Below are positions 1 to 12,500 of a DNA stretch of 64,000 nt, piece by piece. The position numbers and the translations under genes are program-made. This stretch comes from Mastigias papua (lineage: Eukaryota; Cnidaria; Scyphozoa; Rhizostomeae; Mastigiidae): assembly GCA_964019165.1 (NCBI GenBank), contig OZ025279.1:11749117-11813116 (forward strand). Reading direction: 5' to 3'. The notes below the pieces were generated by a model. The model worked only from the letters and a program-made list of their open reading frames with translations, was not told the origin of the DNA and did no database searches. Numbering within the stretch: the stretch's first letter is position 1; the number at the start of each line of letters is the position of its first letter.

Positions 1-2308
1 ACAGTATGTTTGCAGGCATGAGTTTCTGTTGGCTAAGAAAATCTCGTCAATCAAACAGTTTGTACCATCTTGTGCAACACTACCACGCCCAGGCACACCA
101 GCTCATGCCGATTGTTGGAAGCTACCTTCTCTGGATAACTCCACATTTCGTAAGTGTTTGTCTTGGTATATCTCATAACGAATACGGTTCAATACAAAAG
201 GGAAATTTGAAAATTACAAATAAACATAGCTACACTGTTTAGCCGATAAGAAACTGCCATCAAACCTCCACAATATCAATGGGAATATTTCACCGCCAGC
301 TAGAGCAAATGACATCCATACAGATACTATACACGGATAGGTAAAAAATGTATGGCAGAGTCTACCTCATGGCTTGAGAATGGGTCTCCCCCAACATTTT
401 GTATCTTTAGAACCAGGCTTAGGTAGAAATAACCGTTTTACGTTATGAAAGCGAATTAATTTAAGTTTAATTTTTAGGGTATCTTTAGGGCATATAATTT
501 ACTTTTAATGCATTTCATTCTTTTTATGCCGTTTATTCTTCTCATAATCTTATGTCATGTTAATTAGGTCTCGAGAGTTTTAGACGCTATTCTACCACAT
601 TTCCTCATATAGTTCCATCCAGTTTTACAGGGGTGTGCCGACTAGGGATGTGGCAAGTGTCACGTCCCTATTATCTTTGAATTTTTAAAATCAAAGTTTG
701 TCAGAAGTGAAGCAGTTGCCTCCCCCCCCCCCCCCCATCCGTAATTGTCTAAGCACATCATTATATTTTCAGTATTTCAATTTTTTATGCGTGCAGAAGA
801 GGGTGGTTTTCTCACTCTGAACATTCTTATTGGTTAGCTTATCCTTTTCATCGGTTGCTTGCTGCAGTCGACCTTTTGATTGGTGCATTCCAATCCAAAT
901 TTGGGTATATATTCATCCCGGCTGTAGTTTGATTTCAATCGCCATGCCAACGCTTTCTGAACGTTGTCGGCCAAAATGACTTTCAGTATGTTTTCTATTA
1001 TATGGGCTTGTTTCAAAGTAATGCATTGATGCCCTATATGAAAGTATTTCTTCTTGTTACCAGAGCACTAAAAACGTTCTCTCCTGGTTCCTTTATTAGC
1101 TCGCAAGCCGTCTGTTGCCCACATTGTCGACACCCAAGAAGTTGTCAGGAACAGGGCCGCTCTTAAATGTTTTTTCAGAATCTTTACATACCGAAGAAGG
1201 AACACGGATATTGCTATCAAATGGTACAAGAACAATACGGCTTTGGATACAACATTAAAAAGATTCAGGATAAAGAGGCGGATTAGAGAAAACTTCTTGT
1301 AAGTCATTTGGTTTTTGCTTTTATCATGCAAGTGATTCTAGCGCATTCGATGCTCGTGGACAAAGAATAAATTTTCTTGCTTAATTGTGCTTTACACTCT
1401 CCATAGTTGTGGCCTAAGAGTGTTTCTCTTTACCTTATACACGCAGTATCGCAAACATTTCGTGGAAAGTACCTTCGTTTCCTCGAATTATGGGCCGAGC
1501 TTCTCAGAGAGTGGCTAAAATGTATAATTGACAAGGTTCAACTTGACAAACTTCTGGACCTATCGTAAATCCGGACAAATCATGTTTCAGACTAATTTTT
1601 GTCGGACAGTTTCTCTCACTTGGAAAATTTTCATTTTTAATGTGTACAATGCTTGCAAGAAGGGGTTTGGTGCATTTGATGCAGCTACGGAGGAAAGTAA
1701 TCTGTGCTTTTTCGTCAGAATGCGAATAAAAGTTCTGGACACAGGAGATGTGGGTGATGTAGATGTAATAAAGTAGTAATAGTAATTTCTTTATTTAAGG
1801 TTGACCTGGAGTTAATTAACGCCAATCGACAACTTACAATACGTGTTTATGTTAAATGAAAACTAGTATACACGGAAAAAGTAAAGTTTATCCTGTAGTA
1901 CCTGTTAATCGATATCTTAGCGTCTATACTAATATGGTCCTATCCTACAACTAGCCTAACTGAGATACAGCGAACATAACAATAAAAGGGGACTACCCCA
2001 ACAAAACAATACAATAGCTAATCTAACTTGACAAATCACGTCCAACAGTACCATATACACAATGGTGTTTTACAGTTGTCAATCTGCTGCTATACAGACA
2101 CTAGATCCTTAGCACACTGTTTACATAATTTACAGTTACAGTAAAAGTCATTGCTTTTAAGATTTCTTTTGAAACTTTTTAATGTATTGGACTGTTATGA
2201 AAGATGGCAGTGTATGGATGGGTACCGCGAAAGAGTATATTCGCAGAAGCTTATGATAAGTATGTAACATTTCCTATTCAATATTTTTCTTTTTTCGTTT
2301 CTTTCAAG
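1..2308. other. No certain gene; possible upstream part of the ROR-like locus
   Basis: The gene entering at 2309 needs an upstream exon ending in phase 2 (first Ig half) and a signal-peptide exon, but I found none with convincing splice sites. The stretch holds a run of 16 C at about 722-737 and a probable LINE 3' end at about 1780-2110. Confidence 0.5.
1780..2110 (-). mobile_element. Probable 3' end of a non-LTR retrotransposon, reverse orientation
   Basis: Read on the minus strand the stretch ends with CTCCAGGTCAACCTTAAATA, then an AATAAAG signal and a short ATTACT-type repeat tail, which is how L2/CR1-type elements end. No reverse transcriptase remains, so it would be a 5'-truncated copy. 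Family not identified. Confidence 0.4.
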
Positions 2309-5300
2309 ATTGATATCAACATTAGTAATAAAGCACGTGAAATTTGAAGATTCTGGTCGTTATGAGTGCGTACTAACTCGAGGCAAAGCATCTGTTAGAA
2401 GTCTGGTTCGATTGACTGTTGTAGAAGGTTTGTTTGAATTTTGATTTCAAATTACTCTCTTGTATTTCAATTTGAGATAGTGATGATCAATTTTATTTTT
2501 TAACGATTGTTTTTTCCTGTTTTTGTTACGGATATCCAAGAAACGCTTTCGATTTTTCAAGTCGATATCAAGATTCCTCTGTAAATGACTTATTCATTTT
2601 GCCAGCCCATAATTATTTCAATTTTTCTTTTTTGAGAGAGCTTTTTATCACATTTCACGATATGCAAACTCCTTGAAGGGAATTTGAGGATTAATCCCGG
2701 GGTGGATCTGGCTCTGGACCCGCGCAGATTTTATGACAGGCCTAAGTGGAAGGGTTAGTAGGCGAGCTACTGACTACGGTATTCAGACTAATACTAACAC
2801 CTATGAGGGCTAGTGGCCGTGCTTATTAGTACAGGACTGCTGACATAATTGTGAGCAAGTATTTAGTAGGCTAGAGATGCGGAGCACCCTTTCTGTTATG
2901 CGCAGGTGTTTTCATGCAAAGCAAAATGCTGTTATGTAGCTCATGTTGATGATCTTGTGGACACAAAGATCCAATCATTAATAGAAGCTAATGAGAAATT
3001 CCGTCTAGTTCGTTCTTTTTACTTTTAATAGCATTTGCTAGATCCTTTAAGAGCATGACATCTGTCTTTGAGAGTAGCTAATTAAAGGAAAAGATCTGTT
3101 AGCTCTGGTGCGTGGAACGTTTAGCTGTGAATAGTATCCTGGAATTAGATGCTGTCAGCCTATTAGTACTGTCTGTAAATCATCCTCTTAGAATCAAGAA
3201 ATACGTCTGTGGAGAGGTTTTAGAATGTTGGATGGGATCATGGCAAAGTAAATATTAGGAATTTGACCATGACACACAAACGTCAAACGTGGTTATTTAT
3301 AATCGGGTTAGAAAATCTCATTGAAAGAACTCGTACCCTCTGATCTAAATGGGCTTAACAGCAACAAACCCTCGTAAATCCCGAGCAACTAACAGGAATC
3401 TCATTATTTTCTAAAGAGCTCTTAAAGGTTGATCTATATGGTTCGGGCCTAGAAATTGATAGCATCATAGGTGGTTTAATTTGTTTCTACACTCGACTTG
3501 TGTTTTCTGTTTGAATGTTAGAAAGATTTCCTTTAAAATAGTTCTGTATACATTCTATTCCAATAAGCAAAGCAATGAAATATGCATAATTTTGTGCCTG
3601 TCTATACCGGGGCTTTTGGTGCCCTGTGCTTTTACTTACCAGACTTCCAGCTTTAATCCTCAATATACCACCTGCAGGAATAATATTTAGCTCAAAATTT
3701 TCATTCAGTAGAACTCTGATCAGCACGGCAGTTTATTTTGGTAGCCATTCACATATCTTTTCTTTGTTTTCTATGATATTGTGTAGTTGTTCACTCTCAA
3801 CTGTAACAATCCATTATTTTATTTCATACAGAATTTCAGTACTACAATCGCATTTATCCTTGATTATGTTCTAGTAAAAAATGCAAGAAGAGATTAGGTA
3901 TCTCAAACATCCCAAACAGGCAAATATTCGAATTACTTTGTCTCTGACAGTTCCTGGACGAGTCTTAAACTATCTGTCATGCAAAAGCGTTTTAAGCCAG
4001 AATTTTTGTGCACCAAACGCTTTGCAACTAGCTTCACGCTCCGCACCGATGATTGTCCCCCCAAAAACGGCTTCGTAGTTGTGCCTTGATTCAAAGAAAA
4101 GCTTTTTTGTTCATTGATGGTCATCTCCTGCATAGATTAACCTCTTTGTTGCATCTATGAAGAGACGTTAGGGATATTTTGATTGTATGATGTAGATGAG
4201 TTTCTTTCTTTGCAGAAGACAAGAAAGATAACGGAGGAAAAGGTTCGCTCTCTTTTGTGCTTGTTCATTTGTGTTTCGTTTTCAGATTGTCTCCTTTGTT
4301 GCTATTTCAATTTTGCTTGTTGGATTTTGAAGTATGCCTGGAACTTGTTGATAGTCACTTTGAAGGTTTGGTTAACATCACACGAAGCAAATTACAAAGG
4401 TTGGCTTTTTTAAGGAACCCTGCTTGCGTGTTTCTCCAAACGAGGGGAAATTTTAAAACATAGCTGCCGAACGAGAACGAAACGGGAAATTTTAGAATAG
4501 AGGGTGTTTCCGCCATATTTATATGACTGATAGACTTTCGGTTTTCCGTACGCCGGCGTATGCAAAGCCCAAGTCTTCTATATCTTATCGTGCTAGCATA
4601 CGCGCTTTTGCTGACTACTGCGTGAACCTTCTTCACGAAAAAGCATCATATCTTATAACTACTTTTTGGTTCTATCTTCGCATCACTGTCTCAAGACCGT
4701 CTTGTGATTTGTCACGACTTCCCAATAGCTCAGACAACAGTTCATGTTCAGCCAGTGTACCTTGAATCCAATGTGGGAAGCGGAGTGTTGTCACAGAAAT
4801 ACAGCAAATCCTTCAGCATTTGTTAATGATAGCCCCTCGTCATTTCGCTAGAATTTTTGTTTCCATTATAGGTCTATTTCTTGTTTTTATCCATGAAAGC
4901 TCTCATTTTCGCATTTGTTTTATTTCTCGACGAAGATATCTTTGATTGGTACGAGTTGTTGTTAGTACTTAGGTCGTTGTATGGTTTGGAATACTTTAAA
5001 TTACAGACATTCTTTGCTGTTTTGACCTGCGCTATCAGAGGTTGGTGCAAACCCAAATAAAGAGCCCCTTATCAGAAATATGTATTGCTTGGGTTTCATC
5101 ATCCATTGCTGCCTTATCACTTTGTTATCTATCTGATACCTAGTTTCTGATGAAGGTCTCTTTTATCTAGGAGGACGCAAAGGAAAAGACAAGAGTGCTG
5201 ACAAAAGGGATCATTATGGGTAAGAATGCCTCTATTAAGCTTGGGTGCAAGTTATTGTGATGATCAGTGTATGGGAATGGAGTGTAAAAATTCTATGTCA

Positions 5301-6386
5301 GTTAGGAACTGGGTTTAAGTGAAGTAATTTTCAGTCGTGTGTTGGCGCACTTTGCTTTTTCACCAACTAGAGCAGGCCTGGGCAATGCAAGGCCCGCGGG
5401 TCACATACGGCGCATTGCTTGACTCTGACTGGCCCGTGAAAGGTCCCATACAACATAAATACATTTCACTACAGCACGAAAAAGCGCTACCATGTTTTAG
5501 TCATACTGAAAAACATATTTTCGTCCGACACTCGTCAGAGTATGAAACGTCGGATAGCAATCGAAAGGTGAACCGAATCGCTATCCGACGTTTCATACTC
5601 TGACGAGTGTCGGACGAAAATAAGCTTTTCAGTATGTCTAAAGCATGGTACCGCTTTTTGGTGCTGTAGTGAAGTTCTGTAGTACCAACAGACTTTTCAC
5701 ATAAATACATTTCGAAGATTTATGGTAAGCATGGACTAAAGCCACATTGCTTTTGCTTTTAAGTTGCTTTTTTACTCGCTTTTCAAAAAGTACGCATAAT
5801 ATTATGTGGAAATGAATTCAGTCACTTTGGCCTGGCCCTCCTCAGCATTTTTGCTTCTAATGTGGCCCTTTTGAAAAAATAATTGCCCACCTCTGAGATT
5901 TAATTACTTGCTGACCCCTCTATAAAATGTATACTGAGCTCCCCGAAAGGGCGAAGGGGGCAGCGATAATACAAAAACACTTTGATACCAAGTGTGCCAT
6001 GAGATATGACCAGCATTCTAGTTGACTCTAATAGAATAGTTGTAGTACATGAACTAGTGAAAACCACGTATTTACGTAAGTGAATAAACAGAAGACGTTA
6101 AAGTTCATAAATACGTACGTTCATAAGTTCATCAGTACAATACCTTATGATAACAACAGTTCTCTCCATTCCAACATTTTTAGACTTGAAAGATTATTTT
6201 AGGCTCTATTAAATATTATAGATGTATTCATATATAGATCTTCAGAATGCAAGTATCTGAAAGCAGGTGTGTGTTACCGTGTTACCGGGGAACTGGTATA
6301 AACAGCTGCTTTCATTCTGAAGATCTATGTCACCTGTATGAATTTTTATAACTTATAGTTCAGAGGCTAGTGATTAGACATATATT

Positions 6387-6462
<76 letters not shown>

Positions 6463-6489
6463 ATATATATATATATATATATATAGAGA

Positions 6490-6546
<57 letters not shown>

Positions 6547-9500
6547 CAAAAATATACTTTTATTGTGTTGTAAGCGTTTCGATTTATTATCTTCATCAGT
6601 ACTCATTACTGATGAAGGTAATGAATCGAAACGTTTACAGCACAATAAAGCATATTTTTGAATTTCTCTATACTTTACATATACTCGTATACTTAGTTAG
6701 TGCGACTTTGTCTTCCAGGACAACCAGGATTTCTCCTTTTTTTGGATTGTATGCACATGTATATTTATCTATATTTCTTTGGTTATTAATTGCGGTTCTG
6801 ACTGCCTGCAGCTTCTGTTGGATCAGTGATATATTTATCATATTCTTTAGAGATGGACTCGGTAGATGCGGGCCCTACAAAGGGGAAGTGTGTTCCAAGT
6901 ATTTGACGGGCAAGCAGAGAAGCATGGTGTTCGATTATAGTTATAGTCCTCAAAGTGTGGTGGAGAGACAACTTCTTCGAGAATTCAAAAAGATCAAGAC
7001 GAGTAAGCTGTTTTCTGACAGGTGAGCTGCAAGATAATTGAAGTCTTATTGCGCGTTCTACTGAGTTGTAACCAGTCTTCAAGATCATTGGGTAGTAATT
7101 GGCGACGCTTAATACCTAGTAGTTTAACATAGCACTCAAAATCATGTACACGAGAATAATGAACCCTTCAGTTCTCATGCTGCCTGAGGAATGGTATTTG
7201 TTACCAGTTTTCTTCAAAGTCATTTGATTGAACATCAATTGATGATTGTGCATTTCTCTGAAAATGGGAGTATTGGGTGGAGCACTTAAGGAACATTTTC
7301 TTATCGCGGCACCAGTTTGAACAAAGTTGACTGAATGAACATTGATTAGCGATTGCTCTGGATCTCTCAATCAGAGCAACATGTGTTGCAAAGGTCAAAT
7401 GGGTGCACTATTACGGAGTCAAGTCATTTTTTATCACTACACACTTTCACTGTTTACCACTGCACACGACCACTTAACAACTATACAAATTGGTTATCAT
7501 TGCAGAATCAGATTGAGTATGTTTGTAATTATGATGATAAAAAAGTGCTCCATTTAAAGTTGGTGAAGAAATAGTTTATAACTTACAGAAATTCATTCGA
7601 TCAGACTTACAGTCATTATGCAGAATGGTTTCACACTCATTGAAAAGTAATCGAACGCAATGAGTGTGATACCATATTGTATGTTGACTGCAAGTTTTAT
7701 CGAGTGAATTTCCGTGAGCTTCGTAGCTTTACCGTCAAAGATAACTAGTTTATAACTAATGCAAACCAACTGTTTACAGTGTAATCTAGTTTATCTGATA
7801 TACTAGAAGTGAAGAGGATAGAACGAGAAGGAAATTACCTGCATATTGAGCAGTTACGAAGCGAGCCCGTCCAATTTTTTATCATTTTTCTAAGCTGTTG
7901 TTTGTTGCTGGCATCTTTTGTGGTATCTGGCAGCCAATTCCAGAACATTCTCCCGTTGCCATACCGAAAAGTCTTAATGTCTGGCAAATGGACAAGACCA
8001 TTCACTCTGAGGATTCTAGATGACTTGCTTACGTTTGAAGAGTCCCTCAGGAAAGTATTGAATCTTGTTTGTTTGTTTGTTTTGTAGATGCCTGGAGATG
8101 AGCTTAGCAGTCATGTGTTTCAACGTATTCAACGCGTGCAACAAATCAGCCTCTGCACCAGCTTCACGCCTTTGCTATGAGGACTGCCACTTGTTCGATA
8201 AAGTCCATTGCAAATATGAAGTTCAAATGGCTAGTAAGCACAGCAGTGCGTTCGATCTCTTGCCCGATTGCAACCATTTGCCTAGAAAGAATGAGCTATG
8301 CGAGCCAATGCGCGGATTTCTCTTTGGTATGTATTCAAGTTCTTCTGGTAATGCTGCCAGATTATTGTATTTGTTGCTGTTCAATCAATTAGTGTCAATT
8401 TTGAGAGTAGAATACTTGTAGGAGGTTGCAAAGATTCATCTAAGGCAATTGGTAGGCGACCTTGTTGGAGGGTAGGCCTGATCCGTCATATCTTTTCGTC
8501 AAGCGGGCCATAGATACGTTAATCTAAACGTAGCCAGCATTAGTCAGAACCTAATAAATCTACAGCTGTTCTGCTCTACAAAGAAGTTATTAGTGAATGG
8601 GGCTGTTTACTCGAGGGCAAGAAAAATTCCCTTTGCGAACCGGATTGTGGCCTACGGGTAGTAGGTTGCTCACCCCTGGTCTGGTAACTCAGTGTCTCCG
8701 AAAATGCAGCTAACAACTTTGTCGAAAGACAGTTTGGTATCTATACAAGCTGTATTCTCCGTGTATCATCATATATGGAGATGGATTAAAATCATAACTC
8801 CTCTATCATTTCATACGGCAAGCTCTTCCTTGTGAATATGGCAAGTTTTTATTGTTTGCAATAGTTGACTTTATTTCGTGGACAAAAGGAGGATTGGTTA
8901 TAATCAACCATGGCCAACAGAATAATTGGAGGACATGTTGGTTTGATACCCTTTCCCACTTCCCCCAGTCGGCATATCCCCTGGATGGTGGCACGAAATA
9001 TGTTGCACGTTTGCATCAGCTTTTAAAGTACTTTGGCATTGGTTTGGGTTTATCGGGAGTCATTGTGATATCAGACCGTAGATAAGAGCTGATTAAGACA
9101 GTCTTTCTACAGTTAAATATTTCCAGTAAACATGCAATCTTTTGGGTTCTTGCCATGGCACTTTAGCACACAGTTGCATAGGTACTTTGAAGTGCCATTC
9201 ACGAATTGACACAGAATTGAAACTCATTTCTGTTATGTTTTTCAGGCATGAGTGGCAAGGAAACAAATGGTATGTTTCTGCACCTAGGATTCACTTATCT
9301 CCTTTTATCTATCTGTTCGTTATGTATTTCTCACCTCATGCATCTAGCTTTATCTTATGATATACTGCTCTGTGGTTTTGAACGCATTTGTTTTTTGCGC
9401 AGACTCAAAGTGCTATAGGGGCGTTGGGAAAGATTACAATGGCAGAGTGAACGTAAGCAAAACTGGAAGGCCTTGTAAGCCATGGATTGAACATTCTGCT

Positions 9501-12500
9501 GTTTATAAATTCACGCACAATTATTGTCGAAATTTTGGTGGTGAAAACTATTCTCCATGGTGCTTCGTGGGTAATGGCGAGAAGGAGTTCTGTCAAATTT
9601 CTAAGTGCGAGCAACCCTTTACAGGTAGCATATTTTGTTTTATGGTGATTCAAGATAAATGTGTAAGATTCATTCTGTTTGAAGAAATATTTTGAACCCT
9701 CATCTGTATTTTAGTTTGCAATTTATGAACGAGTGCCGTGTTTGTCAATCTCTGCTGTTGGTCTTCATAGAAAGAAGCAGTTTTCTTCAGTTGCATATAT
9801 TCTCTAGTTCTTCAGGGATTCTCACAATTTTTCTGGGATGGTCTGTTCTAAGTATTTATCTTTATTTTGGAGAGATCTTTGCACTGGTCATATTAGCCAC
9901 CAGAAATCCGAAGGAAATGCTATTTTGAGAGCGATGTATATATCATTTCTTGAGGTAGTGCTATTATCACGATATTACTATGTCAAGAACTGCTGATTTT
10001 TAGGGATTCATGCAAGAAGTTGGTTGCAATCTTGCATCTTGAACTCTGACTTAAGTGAAAATGGATCTTTGCACTGCAGTTTTCACTCCCACTGCCGACG
10101 GATTCCGCAATCTAGGAGCTTTTTTGTTAACAACTAATTAGCTGATTGAATTGTCTTCATTTTTGAATAGAAACACCATTTGCTAGCTGTTATCATGGAA
10201 GAGGTGAAGATTATCGCGGACAAGTTAAGGTGTCTCAGTCGGGGAAACCTTGTCTACAGTGGAACTTGATTGGATCGTATGAGGCAAGGCATAGTTACTG
10301 CAGAAATTATGGGGGAGAGAAGGAAGCGCCTTGGTGCTATACTATGGAAGATAAAATGGAATATTGTGATATTCCAAAATGCCTTCTATCAGGTTGGTTT
10401 ATACTCAAAGTTCTACTGGATCTTGCTTTGGAAGTGATCTTGATCTTCGTTGAATCATATTTGCATAGACTTTAGTGTATAAACTGTGGGTAGTCTAAAT
10501 TGACAGAATCGTGCTCAGTGAGCAAACCTGTGCAAGGTGCGATATACAGAAGAAGATGATTAGAGACTTCTTTTGTATATACAGGAGAAGATAATTAAAA
10601 AGGAGAGACATGATCTCTGTAACAGAGAGAATGTTTCTTTTCAAATCTTCTGTGTGATACTAATCTTCTTCAAACAAATCAAAAGACACTTCAGAGTTTC
10701 GCCTTTATCAAACGTTGAACACGCTTCCGAAATATTCTAGACTACATACTGGTTTTCGAAGACCACTTAGTGTGGTTAACACCGCGCTAAGAAAAACACT
10801 GCAATATTATGTAGTATTGTGTTGTGCTATGTTGAGCAATATTTATTTGTTTTGCTGTTTTTGCCATGTTGTGATGTGTTCCATCATTTGTTTATCTTGA
10901 TATCTTTGGTATCAATTTTTCAGTAGCATTAAATGCGAAGTTGGAGAATAGCGTAGAGTTCACCATTCTAATACTAGGACTTTGTTATTCATCGATCAGA
11001 ATTAAGAGTCATTTCTCCTTATTTTCAGCTCCAGTCATAAAGAATGCGCCATCACTTGTATACTATGTAGTACCCGTGGCTATAGCCTTGTCTGTTCTAC
11101 TCATAATCGTCTTGATATTGCTGGTATACCTAAAGCAAAGAAGGAAAAGTTATCCCACTCGTTCTCCGGCCGGGCAAGTACCAAATGGCAGTGCATTAGT
11201 GGTAGACACTGCAAGAGTTAGCAAGGAAGATATCGGAAGTCCTCGTGTGCCAGGACCATTGGATAAGGTAATTCTTATGAATCATTACCAGCTGGCTCTT
11301 CCCGATTCTCATACTAATGCATTTGTGGATGAATTTTAGCAGGCAAATTTAGGGGAGATAGTTCTCCCAGGGCAGGAAGAGTTCATTAATTCGGTTGAGA
11401 TCATGAAAGGCACTGCAACTCTTTTTGTTACAATAGCACGCTTTATAGGAGCACTCTCTATAAGATTATTGAGGCTCAACTTGCCAAGAAAATAAGATCA
11501 CTAATAGAATACGCTAGCTCTGAGAAGATAATTTTCACAAGCACTCAACTACCCACATTTTAGGGAAGCATATTCTGATGAGGTTGTTAATACATTTGAA
11601 CACCAGTGTCTTGAAAAGCAGCATGCTGCGTGCAGTTTCCTAAATATTTGCAAAAATCACTTTAAGAACGGTATTGAACATTCGAGTCTAAAATTATGCA
11701 AAAGTTAAAGCATATGGAGCCTCGGCATGTAGAAGTTATTTTGGCTTTTGTAAAGAAAACTGGTGGATCTAATTCAATTTTGTTTAAAACCCGGTGGAGA
11801 TGTTTTGCTCCCATCCTGAGTGACTGTTTGATGGATCAATAGAATAAAAAAGGAAAGGAAAGAAAAGGAGCAAACGCGAGAAGAAGAAATGGGAAAATAG
11901 AAGTGATAAGAAATCGACCAGGGATGAGGAGAAGTGGGACATTATTGAAGAAGATAATTATTTCAGACATTCTGTACAAATAGTAAATTTTCAGGAATCT
12001 ACATCCATTGAAATGGTGTGGTCTTTCAAGGTTTGGTTCAAAGTTTCGAGGCAGATTAGATGGACTGGATTTTCCTCGACTTGCCCATGTTGCCAGTCAC
12101 CTCTGTTTATTGTTCACAACAATCAGGTTACAGTGCGCTGGTGTCACTTGATAGTTGTTAGTTGTGCGGGGGTACTGAAGTGGTGTTTGAGTGTCCTTGA
12201 GAAATGGTTGATGACAATAATCCGGGCTATGTTTTGGCCGGGTAAGTTTACTGGCTGCTTTCCAACAGCCGCTGCCTTGTGTCCTCAGCCACTCGCATAG
12301 TTAATTTGATGGTGCTGCTTGCTTCTTGCTTTGTCGAGAGCCGTCAATTTTAGGGGGCGGCTTGCCTGATTCATTCAGACATACATAACGTTCTCTGGAA
12401 GTGTAACATTCAGCGATCAAGACGTGTTTATTGATCAGGTTAACTATGTATATTGTCGTAGGGAAAATAGCGGAAAATTGTTTCTGACTTGAGGATTTCC

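Noticed and set aside
2182..2232. A plus-strand frame reading MYWTVMKDG, which looks like the Trp region of an Ig domain and could precede the Ig exon at 2309.
   Set aside because: An in-frame stop lies just upstream without any acceptor between, and the phase-matching donor (GA|GTATAT) is weak. Kept out of the model.
6367..6645. Long minus-strand frames of alternating Ile-Tyr (also around 28020-28620 and 45668-45898).
   Set aside because: These are translations of TA microsatellites, not genes.
10929..11028. Frame open through the sequence before the membrane exon, preceded by tttttcag, as a possible extra exon.
   Set aside because: No donor fits, and the next acceptor (attttcag at 11028) gives a clean phase match to kringle 2; intron retention is the only use for it.
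11340..11515. Open frame after a ttttag acceptor (QANLGEIVLPGQEEF) between the membrane and kinase exons.
   Set aside because: The frame fits in phase 0, but the segment resembles nothing in ROR receptors and no convincing donor closes it; the 11267/12784 junction is already in phase.
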